In this document: positions 13,722 to 25,731 of the stretch, piece by piece
Position numbering within the stretch: the first letter of the stretch is position 1
How the letters are laid out: each line of letters begins with the position of its first letter
From: Paramecium sonneborni
Taxonomy: Eukaryota > Ciliophora > Oligohymenophorea > Peniculida > Parameciidae
Direction of reading: 5' to 3'
Assembly (NCBI GenBank): GCA_905182985.1
Contig: CAJJDN010000035.1
Span: 542,645 to 606,644 of the forward strand
Length of the DNA stretch: 64,000 bases
Position numbers and translations under genes: made by a program
The notes under the pieces: generated by a model
Seen by the model: the letters and a program-made list of their open reading frames with translations, nothing else
Database searches by the model: none
What the model was told of the DNA's origin: nothing

Positions 13722-14964
13722 TCATTATTTTATCTTAAGCTTTTTTAAGAGAGTATTAACAAAAACAACAATTTTTCTAGCTTATCTAAAATTTAGTCTA
13801 GGATCACATGCTGTTGTATACATTTTTGGATTAATATCTTCTTCATTTTCAATACATTCACTTACATCATAAGGAGTACATTCTAAATGTAATCCAGCTG
13901 GTTTTTCATTATTTTATTCAAGTATATTAAAAAAGTATTATATTTCAAACATAATGTCTTCTATTCTTCTAATTTTATGTCCATTCATTTCAAGACCATT
14001 TCCATGCATAGGATCTAAAAAGAAGGATACATTTAATTTTTCATCATTTTTCCAACTAATAATATCTTTTAATTTATCTAATTTATTTTTTCCTAATCTT
14101 ATTATTGCAAATACTCTCCCATCTTCATTTTTTGGATTCAATAATTTAATTACATTAATAAATTCATTTTTATTAATTGTTTATCCAAACTAACATATAT
14201 TTATTAGAATACCTTAATTCCAATAGGGTTTAATATTCCCTTAATAAAATTAGAATGAGCATGTTCATAAAGTCTAGTTCTATCACCTATCCAAGGGAAA
14301 TGTGTATTTGAAAGATAATATTAATTTTCATCATGTAATTTAACAAAAGCAGATTCATATCCTAAATGTAAACATTCATGTGAAACCCATAATTATTAAC
14401 CTTCATATTTATGTAAAGTATCTATTCCTTTTTTCGAATAATGAGCACCTAATAATAAACGTAAAGGATCAGGATCTCTATCATCTATACTTAATGAATT
14501 TATTAAATCTCCTCTATAATTTAAAGTGCCATCCTTTTCATGCAATTATGTTCTAGGTTTTGCAAATTACCCACAAGTTCTACCTATTACTATTGCATTT
14601 AATATTTAACCCATACTCTTTATTATTTACATTATATTATACATCATAAAAACTAAATTTCTCTTTCCAATGTTCTTCTGTGCATTCATTATATATTTCT
14701 GCACAATCTCCTAATTATAAAACAAATCTCTCTCCCTTACTAACTTTTTTCATTTCATTCTTAAAATTATTTATCTCATCAAAACTTAAGATTCCTGGAA
14801 GTTTTCTTAATTTTTAAATAGTCTCCTAACTAATTTTATAAATCTAATTACTATAAATGTTAATCCTAATAAATTGGCTATTATAAAATAGGATATTTCT
14901 TCCAACTATCCATATTCCATTCTTTCTCTTAATTCATTAATTAATTTTAATTTTACTTCCCCAT
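13722..14964 (-). CDS. Class II (plant/bacterial type) DAHP synthase
   Basis: Catalyses the first step of the shikimate pathway: phosphoenolpyruvate plus erythrose 4-phosphate gives 3-deoxy-D-arabino-heptulosonate 7-phosphate. Class II hallmarks run through the whole protein: WKKYPILQQP near the N-terminus, LQLGDCAEIYNE, VIGRTCGQFAKPRT, LNYRGDLINS, WVSHECLHLGYESA, FPWIGDRTRLYEHAH, NPIGIK, LLNPKNEDGRV, FFLDPMHGNGLEM, LHLECTPYDVSECI and TTACDPRLNFRQA. Metal- and substrate-binding Cys, His, Glu and Asp positions appear kept. A 23-nt intron separates NPIGIK from FGQTINKNEF. Start: Met at 14964, with a second in-frame Met at 14937 equally possible. At roughly 400 residues it is close to the bacterial members. 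No other shikimate-pathway gene is in the window. Confidence 0.9.
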
Positions 14965-15861
14965 TAATACTATTTAATCAAAATATCCTACATAATAAAT
15001 AGATGGACCAGATTTTCCATTCTCAATCAACAAAGTTTAGATAGAGATATCTAGATCTCATTTAATAATGCAAGAACTCTTAAAACTATTCAATCAACAA
15101 TAAAATCATTATAATGGAACTAAAAGAGATCTATATGTTTCATAAAAAATATATTTTTATTTAAGCTAAGATTCTAACATTTCTAATATATCCTTCTTAA
15201 AAAACTTACATCATTAACAAACACCCAAAAATTTACAATTAGAATTAATAAATATGTATGATGATGATTCTTTTAAGTATAAAAATTCATACTGAAGAAT
15301 ATTCTTATGATTAAAAAATAAAATTCATTCTATAATAAGTTTTTTCTTTATTCTAATTTAAAATCAATTCATCTTCTTAAAAATATAGATCTATACTTAG
15401 TTTTTATATACTTTTATAAAACAAAACTATATCATTCGCTCAATTTTTCAATCTTGCATTAATAAACCTATATAAATACAAAAATATAATGTATATCTTT
15501 TTCATAATTTTAGTCTCAGAAATAGCTTTAAATATTTATATCTTTATACTTTATTAAATTCTAAATAACTTTAATTTAAGTAACTCATAGGTTCATCGGT
15601 TAAAATTTGAATAAAAGATAGCATTCTAAAATACATTTACTTTATTAACAATTTTATTCATCATTTACTGTAATAAATATTTCATTAAATATTAGAGCTA
15701 AGGTATATTTAATTGCTAAAAAACGAATATTTAATTAAGTAACATTATATTTGCAATAAAATTATTTATATCTAACAATGTATTTTCATTTATAACAATA
15801 TATTCACAAAAGTATATTTTATTTTTTTATTTGAATATAAAATATAATCAAATTGTTTAAA
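14965..15861. other. Intergenic, about 0.9 kb
   Basis: AT-rich stretch between the divergent DAHP synthase and MORN-like genes. It holds one marginal plus-strand ORF (15068-15295, listed separately). Otherwise no coding frame, RNA or repeat was recognised. Confidence 0.5.
15068..15295 (+). CDS. Marginal small ORF, 75 residues
   Basis: Starts MQELLKLFNQQQNH and ends FKYKNSY then TGA. Its residue mix (Gln, Asn, Lys, Asp-rich end) looks like Paramecium protein, and the frame stays open upstream of the ATG. Because TGA is the only stop, chance ORFs of this length are common in AT-rich DNA here. I do not recognise it and would not rely on it without transcript evidence. Confidence 0.2.
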
Positions 15862-18170
15862 ATGTAATAAAATGATAATAAGTTTTAAGGATTTAAAAAG
15901 GAATATATTTAGAACTGCTAAATTTCTGGTAGAAGTTTTGCAAAAACTATTTCAATAAAACTTACAAATAATAAAGACTTAATCTATATTATTGATGGGA
16001 GAATAATAAAAATTGAAGAACTTATTTTAGGGTAAGGTGATGAAATAAAAGACATTTATTTAAGAGATTAGGTAATTGAAAATTTAGAATAAATTAAATA
16101 TCTGAAATGGATAGGTGATTATGGAATGAAATAGAAAAAAGTTGGAAAGTGGTCTGTAATTTGGAGAGGTTCAACTTTAGATATTGGAGGATCTTATACT
16201 GAAGAGGGAAAGAAACAGGGATAATGGAAAGAAATCTATATAAATTATGACAAGTTATAATTAATATAGATATAGTAATGTGTAAGTGTATGAGATGGGA
16301 GAATATAAAGATGATATGAGAAAGGGTGTTTGGAAAATTATTTATGATGGTTAAGTGATGTAAGTTCATATTTTAATATCAAAAGTGGTGGAGGTTCTTA
16401 TGATGAAAATGGAATGAAGAATGGTTAATGGGTAGAATTACATAAAGAATGGAGAAGGTTTTAAAAAGATATATATTAATAGAGATAAGAGAGATATTTC
16501 AACAAAAGGTGAATATAGGAATAGTAAAAAGATTGGAAGATGGGATATTATTAATAATAAAAATGGGCATCTTATGTAATACTATCATTTATAAATAACA
16601 AAATTGAAAGTGGTGGGGGATCGTATGATGAAAAAGGATGGAAAAATGGAAAATGGGTGGAAATACAAGAGTTATGGGATAGGTTATCTATTTAAATTAT
16701 TAAATTATAGTTATCGTTCAGTTTAAAATAATGGTGAGTATATAAATGGACATAGACATGGTGAATGGATAATTATAGATTAGGAAAATAAAAAGATGTT
16801 ATTAAATTCTTTATTAAATTTAGTGGTGGAGGATCATATGATGAAAATGGAATGAAGAATGGAGAATGGATTGAAATTATTGATGAATGGAAGTAATTTT
16901 AATTTAATGATTAGTGCTGTTCGAGAGATTAATTTTAAAGGGGTTTATAAAAATGGGAAAAAAATTGGAATATGGCACACTTTGAGACATAAAGAAACAA
17001 AATTGTATTTTTAATTTTAAATAATAGTGGAGGTGGATAATATAATGAAAATGGGTTAAAAAGTGGTAAATGGATAGAATTGCATGATGAATGGAAAAAG
17101 TATTTAATCAAAAAATTTTAATTATTATTTAGTTGGGAAAGAGAAGTTACTTATGTTGGAGAATATCAGTAAGGAATAAAGAAAGGAAGATGGGATATTT
17201 TATTAAATGGAAATTAAAATATGTAATGAATATTGAGAGAAAATAGTGGAGGTGGATAATATGATGAAGATGGATTATAGAATGATAAATGGGTGGAATT
17301 ATGTGATGGATGGGAAGGGTTTATTTAAAATATATTAATTTAATTAGAAATGGAGGAAATATAATGTAGTTCACTTATTGTGGTAGATATTTTAGAGGAA
17401 AAAAAATTGAAAAATGGGATACCCTTGATAAGGAAAATAAAATAATGTAAACGAATTATAAATATTAAATATAAATTAGGGGAGGAGGAGAATATGATGA
17501 AAATGGAATGAAGAATGGAAAATGGATACAATAACATAGATAATGGAGAAAGTAAATATATATATTAACATTAATAGAAATTTTAGAGAAATCACATTCC
17601 AAGGAGAATACAATAATGGTTAAAAAATTGGATATTGGAACTCAATATATAATTGTGATAAAATTGTGTAAATTTATAATTGATAATTAGTGGTGGAGGT
17701 TTGTATAATTAAAAAGGAAATAAAGATGGAAAATGGATTGAGCTCGATCATTTTTGGGATAAAGAGTTCATTAAAATAATTTATATTTAGAGATTCTGCT
17801 ATTACATTTAAAGGAGAATATTTAAATGGAAGAAAATATGGAAAATGGGATATAATTTCGGATGAAAATTATATTATGTAATATTTAACATAATATTTTA
17901 GTGGTGGAGGATCTTATGATCAAAATGGAATGTAGAATGGACCATGGATTGAAATAGAAGAAGTGAGAAAGTATATAAATAAAAATAAAATTAAGTGATT
18001 CATAAGAAATTTCACTAAGAGGAGAATATAATAAAGGTAAAAAATATGGAAAATGGGAAACTAATCTTATGATTTATGGAAATAGAGAAATTATGTATAA
18101 TTTATAATAGAAATAAATTTATAGTGAAACCAGAGAATATGATGAAAATGGTTTAATAATTGGAAAATGA
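15862..18170 (+). CDS. Tandem MORN-like (YD-NG-KNGKW) repeat protein
   Basis: Protein of unknown role built almost entirely from ten degenerate tandem units of about 200-235 bp. After a unique N-terminus (MQQNDNKFQGFKKEYIQ) each unit follows the pattern GEY..G+K.GRWDI ... GGGSYDENG.KNGKW.EL. The Gly-Tyr-Asn-Gly-Lys-Trp spacing resembles MORN and YwqK-type repeats, which form extended beta-hairpin arrays. Most units carry two micro-introns at matching places: one just before the GGG (codon split Ile, phase 2) and one after the K/EW segment. Removing them keeps the frame open to a truncated final unit ending EYDENGLIIGK and TGA. No signal peptide or membrane segment is seen. Related arrays are common in ciliates. 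Confidence 0.75.
16180..18170 (+). repeat. Ten tandem coding repeat units with conserved introns
   Basis: The GGG-Y-D/N-x-x-G core recurs near 16182, 16384, 16610, 16822, 17025, 17245, 17479, 17689, 17900 and 18123. Spacing is 200-235 bp. The first and last units are the most divergent. Confidence 0.8.
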
Positions 18171-19143
18171 GAATTATCTTTAATATTTTGATTCAAAATA
18201 AATTAACATATTATTTCTTATTAAAAACTACAATATTATTAATTTATGATTTTTCAAAAAAATTTATCTTTGTTTAAAATATTTAATAATAAGGTTAAAT
18301 TATCAAAATTGTAATTATTCTATCAATAAATTGTTTAGATAAATTTTTTAAGACTGATGTTAAAAGATAATAATTCAATTCATAAAAATAAACTAATCAA
18401 TTTATTAAACCTTAAGAAAACTGAATAGTAATTTTTTCAATCCCAAATGAATTTTCATTAAAGGAGATTTTTTAAAGTTGAAATTTAAATTGAGCATCAG
18501 AATATTTATTGAATTTATCCCTTATTGATTTATAATAATTTTTGATGGTGCCTTAAAATTATTAGACAATTAATGAATTGTATATAGAGAAAGAAAATTA
18601 AATAATTGAAAAAAACATCCTTATGTCCCAAATATATATATATTGCCAGAAATTTCATATCTCTTGAGATAATAGATGATTCAAAATTGTTTTATATGAA
18701 GTAAATTGGTAATTTATACTTAAGGGGCTTTTGCTAATGAATTTCTACTAAAAAACTCTTTTTTAAGGTTATAAATAGATTGATATTAATAGAAATTATA
18801 GTTCTAAAAATTTTCTTCCATTAAATTTACCTAATATGTGAATATTCTCATTCAAACTCAATATTAAAATGTCCAAAAGATGAGAACTGAAATAGAGATT
18901 TAGCTTCATAATTCTAATTAAATAAACCAAACCATAAAAAATTATTAAATTATAATATAAACAATTTTCCGTATTAATAACATTTCTTATTAATAATGAA
19001 TAATAGAAAATTTTTATGGACTTTTTTGAATTTTTATTTAATATAAATGTGAAAGATATTAGATGATTTCTTATATTTAAAAAAAAATATTAATAATTAG
19101 TAATAAAAATTCAGAAATTTTTTTAATCGTTAAATTATTTAAA
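18171..19143. other. Intergenic, about 1 kb, possibly decayed gene
   Basis: No frame could be followed far on either strand. Short stretches on the minus strand around 18700-18850 look coding but break quickly. It may be a decayed gene copy or plain spacer. Confidence 0.4.
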
Positions 19144-19830
19144 ATGGACTCTCTTTTTGGACTATTTGATTAGTTTCTAAGAATAAATTTAACTTATTAT
19201 CCTTAAAATTAATAAGCTTACATATCAGAAAGTTGGGAATAATTTTTAAGTTTATTATAAAGTTAACCTCTTGATTATGGAAAAATATACACATTAATAA
19301 ATAGAATGACTTATGAGGATATAACATCAGGAAAAAATGAAAGATAAAGTTCTAGTTAAAGATAAGTAGCTCGAAATATTACAGCAGCATCTTCACCAAG
19401 AATAGTTTCATCATCATCAGTGTCAAAAAACAGTAATTAGATTATTACATTAAAAGGCACTAATATATTATCAAAAATTTAATAAATGGATAATGTAGCC
19501 AGCCCAAAAATTGCAGTATCCAATCTTGCAAGTTAACAATCATTAATTAATAAAAATTCAATACAATAAAATGTGAAATAACAAGTATTTTTAATTATAA
19601 TATAGTAAATGGTAGATGATTTCAATAGGCATCTTTTATTAAGCAAAATCAAAGAATTATAATTTAACTACTCAGTTTCTACAGATAAGCTTTATGCTAT
19701 TGCAAAAATATTTTAATCTAAAGAGAGTTAGCCAATATCAAAATCACCTATCAAATATCCATTAACTCAATTTGTAAATAAATCAAGAGGAAGTAATCAT
19801 AGTGCAGAACATTATAAAATTGTTGCTTGA
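19144..19830 (+). CDS. Unknown protein, 228 residues
   Basis: One open frame from MDSLFGLFDQFLRINLTYYP to HYKIVA and TGA; total length is divisible by three. The first 70 residues look folded. The middle is rich in Ser, Gln, Asn and Lys (low complexity). The last third (RHLLLSKIKELQFNYSVSTD) is again more ordered. A 21-nt GT...AG stretch near 19590 could be an intron that leaves the frame unchanged. I do not recognise a family. Composition and codon use match neighbouring genes, so it is probably real. Confidence 0.6.
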
Positions 19831-20066
19831 TTAATTATAGTTACTTGTTTAATAAAGTTATTTAACAATCTATATTTCATAAAATATTTACTTTAAGCTA
19901 TTTTATAGATTACATTTAGTTTTTAAATTAATAAATAAATATATTAAATAAAAATAAATAAATGAATAACAATTATAATTATTTTAATATAAAGATTTTA
20001 TATTAATTATTGTTTTAAGATATTATTTATGAATATAAACAAATTTTGTGAACAAATTTATTGTTA

Positions 20067-21587
20067 TCAAGGTGGGGGGGATTTAGATCTTATCTACTCA
20101 AACTTAAAAGCATTTTAAAATGTTTATGGTGGAGGAGAACCAGGTCTCTAAAAATTTTTCTGATTAAATATTTGTTAAACAGTATTTTATGAATTTGTAT
20201 TATAATTTTTTTGTTCCACTAAATTTTTATTTACAATCATGGATTGTGGATTTAAAATTTCTTATTATTTAAATTAAGCTTATTCTTTTGATTAAATAGT
20301 TTATTATTGGGGATTTTATTTATTATTCATGTTAGTTGTTTAAGAATTTTAGTTATACTAAAAATTATTAATATTTAATTCTGCATTTTGTTATTTTTAA
20401 AAATTATTCTAATTAGTTGATTTGATGAGATTTTGAGTATTAATTTCATTTTATTGAGTTTGATTTTTTTATTCAGAAACATTTTAATTTGGGATTATGG
20501 ATTTGGGATTAGGAGTTAATAATTTTTTTGCTTTAATCTATTCATTTTATTGAATAGTTTAATTAGGGACAAATTATTTAGTATTCTCATTTGCTTTTTA
20601 AATAGTTAAGTTAGGTGTGATAAATTTTTTATTTTAAGCAAATTATTCTAAATTTTTAATGTTAATCTAATTTTATTAAAAACTAATTTTATTATGAAGA
20701 ATATTCTTTGGATCTTAAAGATTAGGTTTAAGCATTTAAATGGTTCCAGGTGGAGATCTGTATCTATCTCTTAATTATACTAAGACTTATTTAATATCAG
20801 GTCTGTTTTATGGATCATAAGTTAACATATTCATTATTAGTTATCTATATTCGTCTTTAATAACAGATAATTTGTTCTATAATTATTGTTAATTTATTTC
20901 TTAATTAATATTCGTAATTTGATTAAAAATTTCTATTTATTAACTCCCATTAAATAATGGTTAATTTGTAATTAATTCATATGCAATAGCACCTAAAGAC
21001 CAAATATCAACTTTATTATTATAAGTTTCTCCTTTGATCAATTCTGGAGCCATATAATAACAAGTTCCAATTTATTAAGTTTAACAGATACTTTTATTTG
21101 TTGACAAACCAAAATCAGCAATTTTATATATTTTTTAGCTGTTTTTTGGGTCTTTGGGATCACCAATAGTTTTAATTAAAATATTTTCTGGTTTTAAATC
21201 TCTATGTATAATATCATTCATATGCAAAAAGTTTATACCATCAGCTATACTTACTAAAATATATCTGAGATCATTTTAATTAACTACTTATTATTAAATA
21301 CTTTAATAAAGATCTTGGTCACAACAATCCATTAAAAAATAAACATATCCATTATTTTTCTCACAATCTACTATATTTACTATATTTCTATGAGTAATCA
21401 TTTACAATTTCTTTGAAATCTCCCATTCACTTTATTCAATTTAACTTTGGATCTTCAAAGCAAATTTTTAATTATTTTTTTCATCCAAAACTTTAAATAC
21501 ATTACCGTAAGATCCTCTTCCTATTTGTTTAAGGATTTTTAGTTTTCTATTTTTGAGTATTATTTGTTAAGAATTGAAATTACTCAT
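20067..21587 (-). CDS. Serine/threonine protein kinase with Gln/Asn-rich tail
   Basis: Active-looking eukaryotic protein kinase, 506 residues with no intron needed. N-terminal catalytic domain: glycine loop [15 protein letters not shown]-anchoring Lys in FALKIQ, helix-C Glu, catalytic loop [13 protein letters not shown] motif in KIADFGLS, activation segment ending GTCYYMAPE, and [11 protein letters not shown]. From about residue 290 the protein is a low-complexity tail rich in Gln, Asn and Pro, with two similar basic-proline spots (RPGSPPP and RSKSPPP). The latter ends at the TGA at 20067-20069. The family within the kinome (CaMK/ULK/NEK-like) cannot be fixed by eye. Its start codon is only 47 bp from that of the next gene, which runs the other way. 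Confidence 0.9.
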
Positions 21588-21634
21588 TAAAATAATCAAT
21601 AGAATTAGAATTCAATTATTATTATTTCTATTAT

Positions 21635-22591
21635 ATGATTTATTAAAAAAATAATAGTTCAAAAATTTACTGTGAATATTTCAGAGAATATTTAGATATA
21701 AAAGACCATTTCTATAAAAATCCTATATACTCTGAATCATATTATGATTGCTTAAATTAAATGTTTGCAATTATAACTAAAAAACCTGGGTAAGCCCTAA
21801 AAATTAATAATTCTGATTACATTCATAAAATTAATAAACTTTATGCATGCATTAAAAATTCAAAATTTACATCATCTAAATTACTTAGATAAGTTAGAAT
21901 CACTAAAAATGGTTTAATTTAATAAAAAATGAAATCATATAATATTTGTTAAGAAAAATAGCTGGAATATGTTGAATTAATACCTGAAATTGTTAAAACT
22001 TAAGAAATCAAAGAAAAAGAATATAAAATGGCTTTTGAGAATTCTAAATAAAAATTAAAATGGGTATATTTTGACAATTATTCTGATGCTTAAAAAGTGA
22101 GAGATTTTTGTTATGTAAATTCTGCTCTCAATAATTTAAAATACAATTTATCAGGATTTATTCACTTTTTAGTAAAACAATTTAATTAATTGAGCATATA
22201 TTTTATTTTATAAAAGATATCAAAAACTAGATAAGAAATGGAAAAATTATCAATAAGTGATTTAAATTAATCTTAAACACTTTCTTTATATTCTCCAGGT
22301 ATTTTAGCAAAATAAGATAATGATTTAAAATAATCACTATCATTTTAAGAAAATAGTGTTAAAACATAAAGTTTAGAGAATGAATTAAATCAATTCCTAT
22401 AAAACATAGTAACTGAATATTTGGATCAAATAGTAGATTAACATTTAGAATTAGCATTTGATGCAAATTTTGAAAATGAAAATGATAATCAGATATAGTC
22501 TATTTCATACATTTCTGTTCTTCAGTTATCAGACCATAATAAATCCAAATATATAGAATAAAATTCCATTAATTAGATATATATTTTCTGA
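21635..22591 (+). CDS. Unknown protein, 318 residues
   Basis: Single uninterrupted frame (957 nt) starting MIYQKNNSSKIYCEYFREYL and ending SINQIYIF and TGA. The first half is Lys/Tyr-rich and looks folded. The second half contains a Ser/Gln linker (SLYSPGILAKQDNDL) and an acidic C-terminal segment (HLELAFDANFENENDN). No motif I recognise, no signal peptide and no membrane segment. It shares a 47-bp divergent promoter region with the kinase to its left. Confidence 0.6.
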
Positions 22592-22668
22592 TTATATTTT
22601 TTTTTTAAATTAAAAATACATCAAGTTTAAACTTTTCTTAAACAATAATAATTATATTAATAAAAATT

Positions 22669-23198
22669 ATGAAATTTATTTCTCAAGATGACATTACTTT
22701 TGAAGTATATATATCTATCAAATTTAGATTGATAATGAAGTTCTAAGATAATGCACTAAAATTTGTAATACAGATTCTTCTATTGTTAAATTAACAAGTA
22801 CTAAAAGCAAAATTCTGTAAAAGGTGATTTAGTATTGTGAAATGCATTTAAATGATTTTGATATCCCTGAAATATAAAAACCAATAAAATATTAACATAA
22901 CATGTAATATTTATTCTAATTTAGCTTTGATATTGTGTCGTTTAAAGATGCTTAATTTATTACTAATCTTGAATTTGAGGAAATAATACAAATTATTTAA
23001 GCTGCGAAATTTCTTGGAATAAATACTTTGATTGACCTATCTTGTGCATACATTGCTATCAAAATTAGAGGTAGATTTAATTTTTATATTAAAGGAAAAA
23101 ACTCATAATAAGTAAAAGAAATGTTGAAATCTAATAAACCTATAACAGACGAATAAGAATAAATGGATAGAGATATGGAAATTAAGGTTAAAAAATGA
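22669..23198 (+). CDS. SKP1-like SCF ubiquitin-ligase adaptor (divergent)
   Basis: Small BTB/POZ-fold protein of the SKP1 family, which links F-box proteins to cullin. After removing three micro-introns (first 22705-22727) the order is: N-terminal strand DITFEIDNEVLRQC, the IVKL segment, VIQYCEMHLNDF (SKP1 K-V-I-E-Y-C-x-H-H), LEFEEIIQIIQAAKFLGI (the I-L-A-A-N-Y-L-x-I helix) and LSCAYIAIKIRGKNSQQVKEML (C-K-T-V-A-N-M-I-K-G-K-T). It ends in a charged tail. The usual C-terminal WCEEK-type helix is replaced by DRDMEIKVKK, so F-box binding may differ from canonical SKP1. About 150 residues, close to the family norm. Confidence 0.75.
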
Positions 23199-23740
23199 AA
23201 CTAAACTTTCTGATTGATAATTAAACTTAATAATTATTTTTAATTCCACGAATTAGATTAAGATGGCAAAGTTATAGTTATATTCGCTATATTTACAAAC
23301 TTTCCCTTAAACTTATTAAATCTTAAAGTCAGATAGAATTTTTATATTTTAACTTTTAATTATTATATTTCTGATAATTAATGCTCTTATATGTTTGTAT
23401 TACTTTTCTTATATAGTAATAAACCATTGTAATTTAATTTAATGTATTTTTCTCTAGAAGAAACATTTTTAAAGTAATTAAACACTATTTTATTATAAAA
23501 ATAATATTATATTATATTTTTTGAATTAAAATGGAAAATTGAAATTTTTCTACTAATATTTTTAATAAAAAAATATATTATTACTTAAAAGAAAAGAAAT
23601 ATTATGAATTTGAAAATAAAAAATATTCTGAATTTAGTTAATCAGCTTAGATAAGAGTGGAATTATAAAGAAAACAATTAATAAAAATAGTTAAATTATG
23701 ATTATTTTTTATTTACAAAAAATATAAATATAGTATTTAA
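23199..23740. other. Intergenic, between convergent genes
   Basis: About 540 bp of AT-rich sequence. A weak plus-strand open stretch from about 23261 has no recognisable protein character, and I reject it as a gene. Confidence 0.5.
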
Positions 23741-24342
23741 TCATTATTTTTCAGGATTGTTAGAGTTTTTAATTAATTTTGGTAATCCTTTACTTCGTTT
23801 TTATAATTTACTAACATAAGTTTATAAATGTACCTTTGAGAAGCAAACAAGAGATTAATATTGGCTAACAATATTTAGTAAGGGATAGTTGGTAATTTAT
23901 TTGTCTTCTTTTCAGGATGTTTAAATTGGCATCTTTCTCCATAACAACAATAACTTTAATATTAAATATGATAGATACCCATCTTAGGTGTAATTTTTAC
24001 AAGTTTTAGTCTTGTAATTTGTTGGAACATGAATTTTTTATCTTACTTCATCTTTTCCATGAGCAAAGGCACACTAATTTTTATAAATATATATTACTTA
24101 TTAACCATAAGGACAATATCCTTCAATGGCCCAATATTTACAAATCTAGACAGAATTTATTAACAAATTTACTTCAGTTTTAACTTTTACTTTGTAGGAA
24201 ACCTTTTTATTCTTTTTTTGGCAAGGCATTACTTCATCCAATTATTCATCTGAAATACTCTCACTAAATTTAAATAAATGTCATACCAACTCTTTGTTGA
24301 ATGATTGCTATCAAATTCATCATATGAAATATGCTAATTCAT
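23741..24342 (-). CDS. Tandem CCCH zinc-finger protein (TIS11/TTP-like)
   Basis: RNA-binding protein with two C-x8-C-x5-C-x3-H fingers: CKYWAIEGYCPYGQQCAFAH and CKNYTQDGYCCYGERCQFKH. Each is preceded by the family lead-in (KTEI and YKTKT). In animals and yeast such proteins bind AU-rich elements and promote mRNA decay. Five micro-introns (23-27 nt) are inferred; without them both fingers are broken. The start MNQHISYDEFDSNHS gives an acidic N-terminus of about 60 residues. The C-terminal tail (SKLQKRSKGLPKLIKNSNN) is short and basic, and the stop is TGA at 23741-23743. About 150 residues in all. Confidence 0.85.
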
Positions 24343-24802
24343 TTTAAATAAAGTAATTAATATCTTATTTTAAAATCTTAATAATATTATTAAAGCCAAT
24401 CCAGACTATATAAATTAAAGATAATGCGTATTTAATAATATTTTTAAAACATAAGTAATTGCCGGGATTACTATATTTAAAATTTTTAGAGTCACTACCT
24501 TTAAAAAATTAATTTTTAGAATAATTAAAAAATTCGGCAATTCCTATTACACTATTTTCTTTAAAATTAAACTTTCAATCTTAAAAATCATTTAGAATTT
24601 TTAAGACGTGTAATTATTTAACTTTTTGAAATTGAACAAGAATAATTCATGATAAGTATTATTGTAATAATTACTTATTAAATGAATTATTTATTTAATC
24701 AATTCGATATTTATCATCACCTAAATTTTGCATCTTTAACAACTATACTATACATCACCTAAAAAATACTGATAACTTCATTGATTCAAAATTATAAAGA
24801 AA
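24343..24802. other. Intergenic, divergent promoter region
   Basis: About 460 bp between the CCCH gene (minus) and the membrane-protein gene (plus). It contains an imperfect inverted repeat (listed separately) and two copies of the short word CATCACCTAAA near 24715 and 24755. No coding frame. Confidence 0.5.
24641..24691. repeat. Imperfect inverted repeat, arms about 22 nt
   Basis: AATAATTCAT at 24641 pairs with ATGAATTATT ending near 24691. The inner arms (GATAAGTATT and TTACTTATTA) also pair partly. It could form a hairpin or be a protein-binding palindrome; in such AT-rich DNA chance is a real alternative. Confidence 0.4.
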
Positions 24803-25731
24803 ATGATGACTAATTAGGTATTTGATAAAAATTAAAAAAAAGATAATAATACATTAATACACTTTGAATTGTTTATAAGTTATCCTACATTGCTTATACT
24901 AATAAGTACTATTGCAAATACTACATAATTAATTTTTGCATTTTTTTTGCAATAAATTTCTGGTTTATCATTATTAATTTGTTTTATTTCATCCTCAATA
25001 ATAAATGGAATTTCTATTTGGTGGGCATTAGTTAAGTTAAGAAGAACTTCTTATAGAAAATCAAGGCTTTTATGGTTTTTATCTTAAAATCTTTTACTTG
25101 TAAAATATGATAATTCAATATTTTTAGATAATAATTTTATTGTATTAAGAATTTAATATTAGTGGATTGTTTGCAGTAGGTATATCTTTTGTACTTTAAT
25201 TGATTGGAATATTTTTAGGAATGGCCATAGGATCATTATATATTCAAGATGCATATGGAGAATTTAAATAATAATTCTTAGATAATCCTCAAGCTACTTC
25301 AATCAAAAAATAAATCTCTTTTCATATTTATTATGGATTGTTACCTTTTTTGTCATTGATTAGAATCAGTCAATAAATTGTATTTGATAGATTATTTAAT
25401 AATACTTTTGATTTGTTGTATTTTGCTTTAATTCAATTTTTTTAAACAAAAATAATGACTTATAATGATGAAAGTAGTTTAAAATCTAATTGGGGAATTA
25501 AAAGCATGAAATTGTCTAAGTAAATAATTTATTAAATTTTAATTTAGATCTCCAATGTATTATTTATTAATCTATTAATGTATAATATCTTTGAACAGAA
25601 TAGAATCATTTGATTTTAATAATATAAAAAATATAGCTCTTTGTGATTTTATGATATTTGTTATTTCAAATGGAGCAGTTGGATTATCATCAATTTTAGT
25701 TTAGAAATATTTATAGGAATAGAAAAAATGA
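24803..25731 (+). CDS. Multipass membrane protein, unknown family
   Basis: About 280 residues with a short polar N-terminus (MMTNQVFDKNQKKDNN) and then hydrophobic segments: LIHFELFISYPTLLILISTI, LIFAFFLQQISGLSLLICFI, SIINGISIWWALVKL, LFAVGISFVLQLIGIFLGMA, IYYGLLPFLSLIRI and IFVISNGAVGLSSILVQ. That suggests at least six spans. One intron (28 nt, near 25094) is clear; a 19-nt intron near 25582 is needed to reach the final frame and is less sure. No transporter or channel signature was recognised. Confidence 0.6.

Noticed and set aside
23261..23700. Plus-strand ORF starting MAKLQLYSLY
   Set aside because: Its composition is what AT-rich noncoding DNA gives when only TGA stops; no motif or conserved-looking segment.
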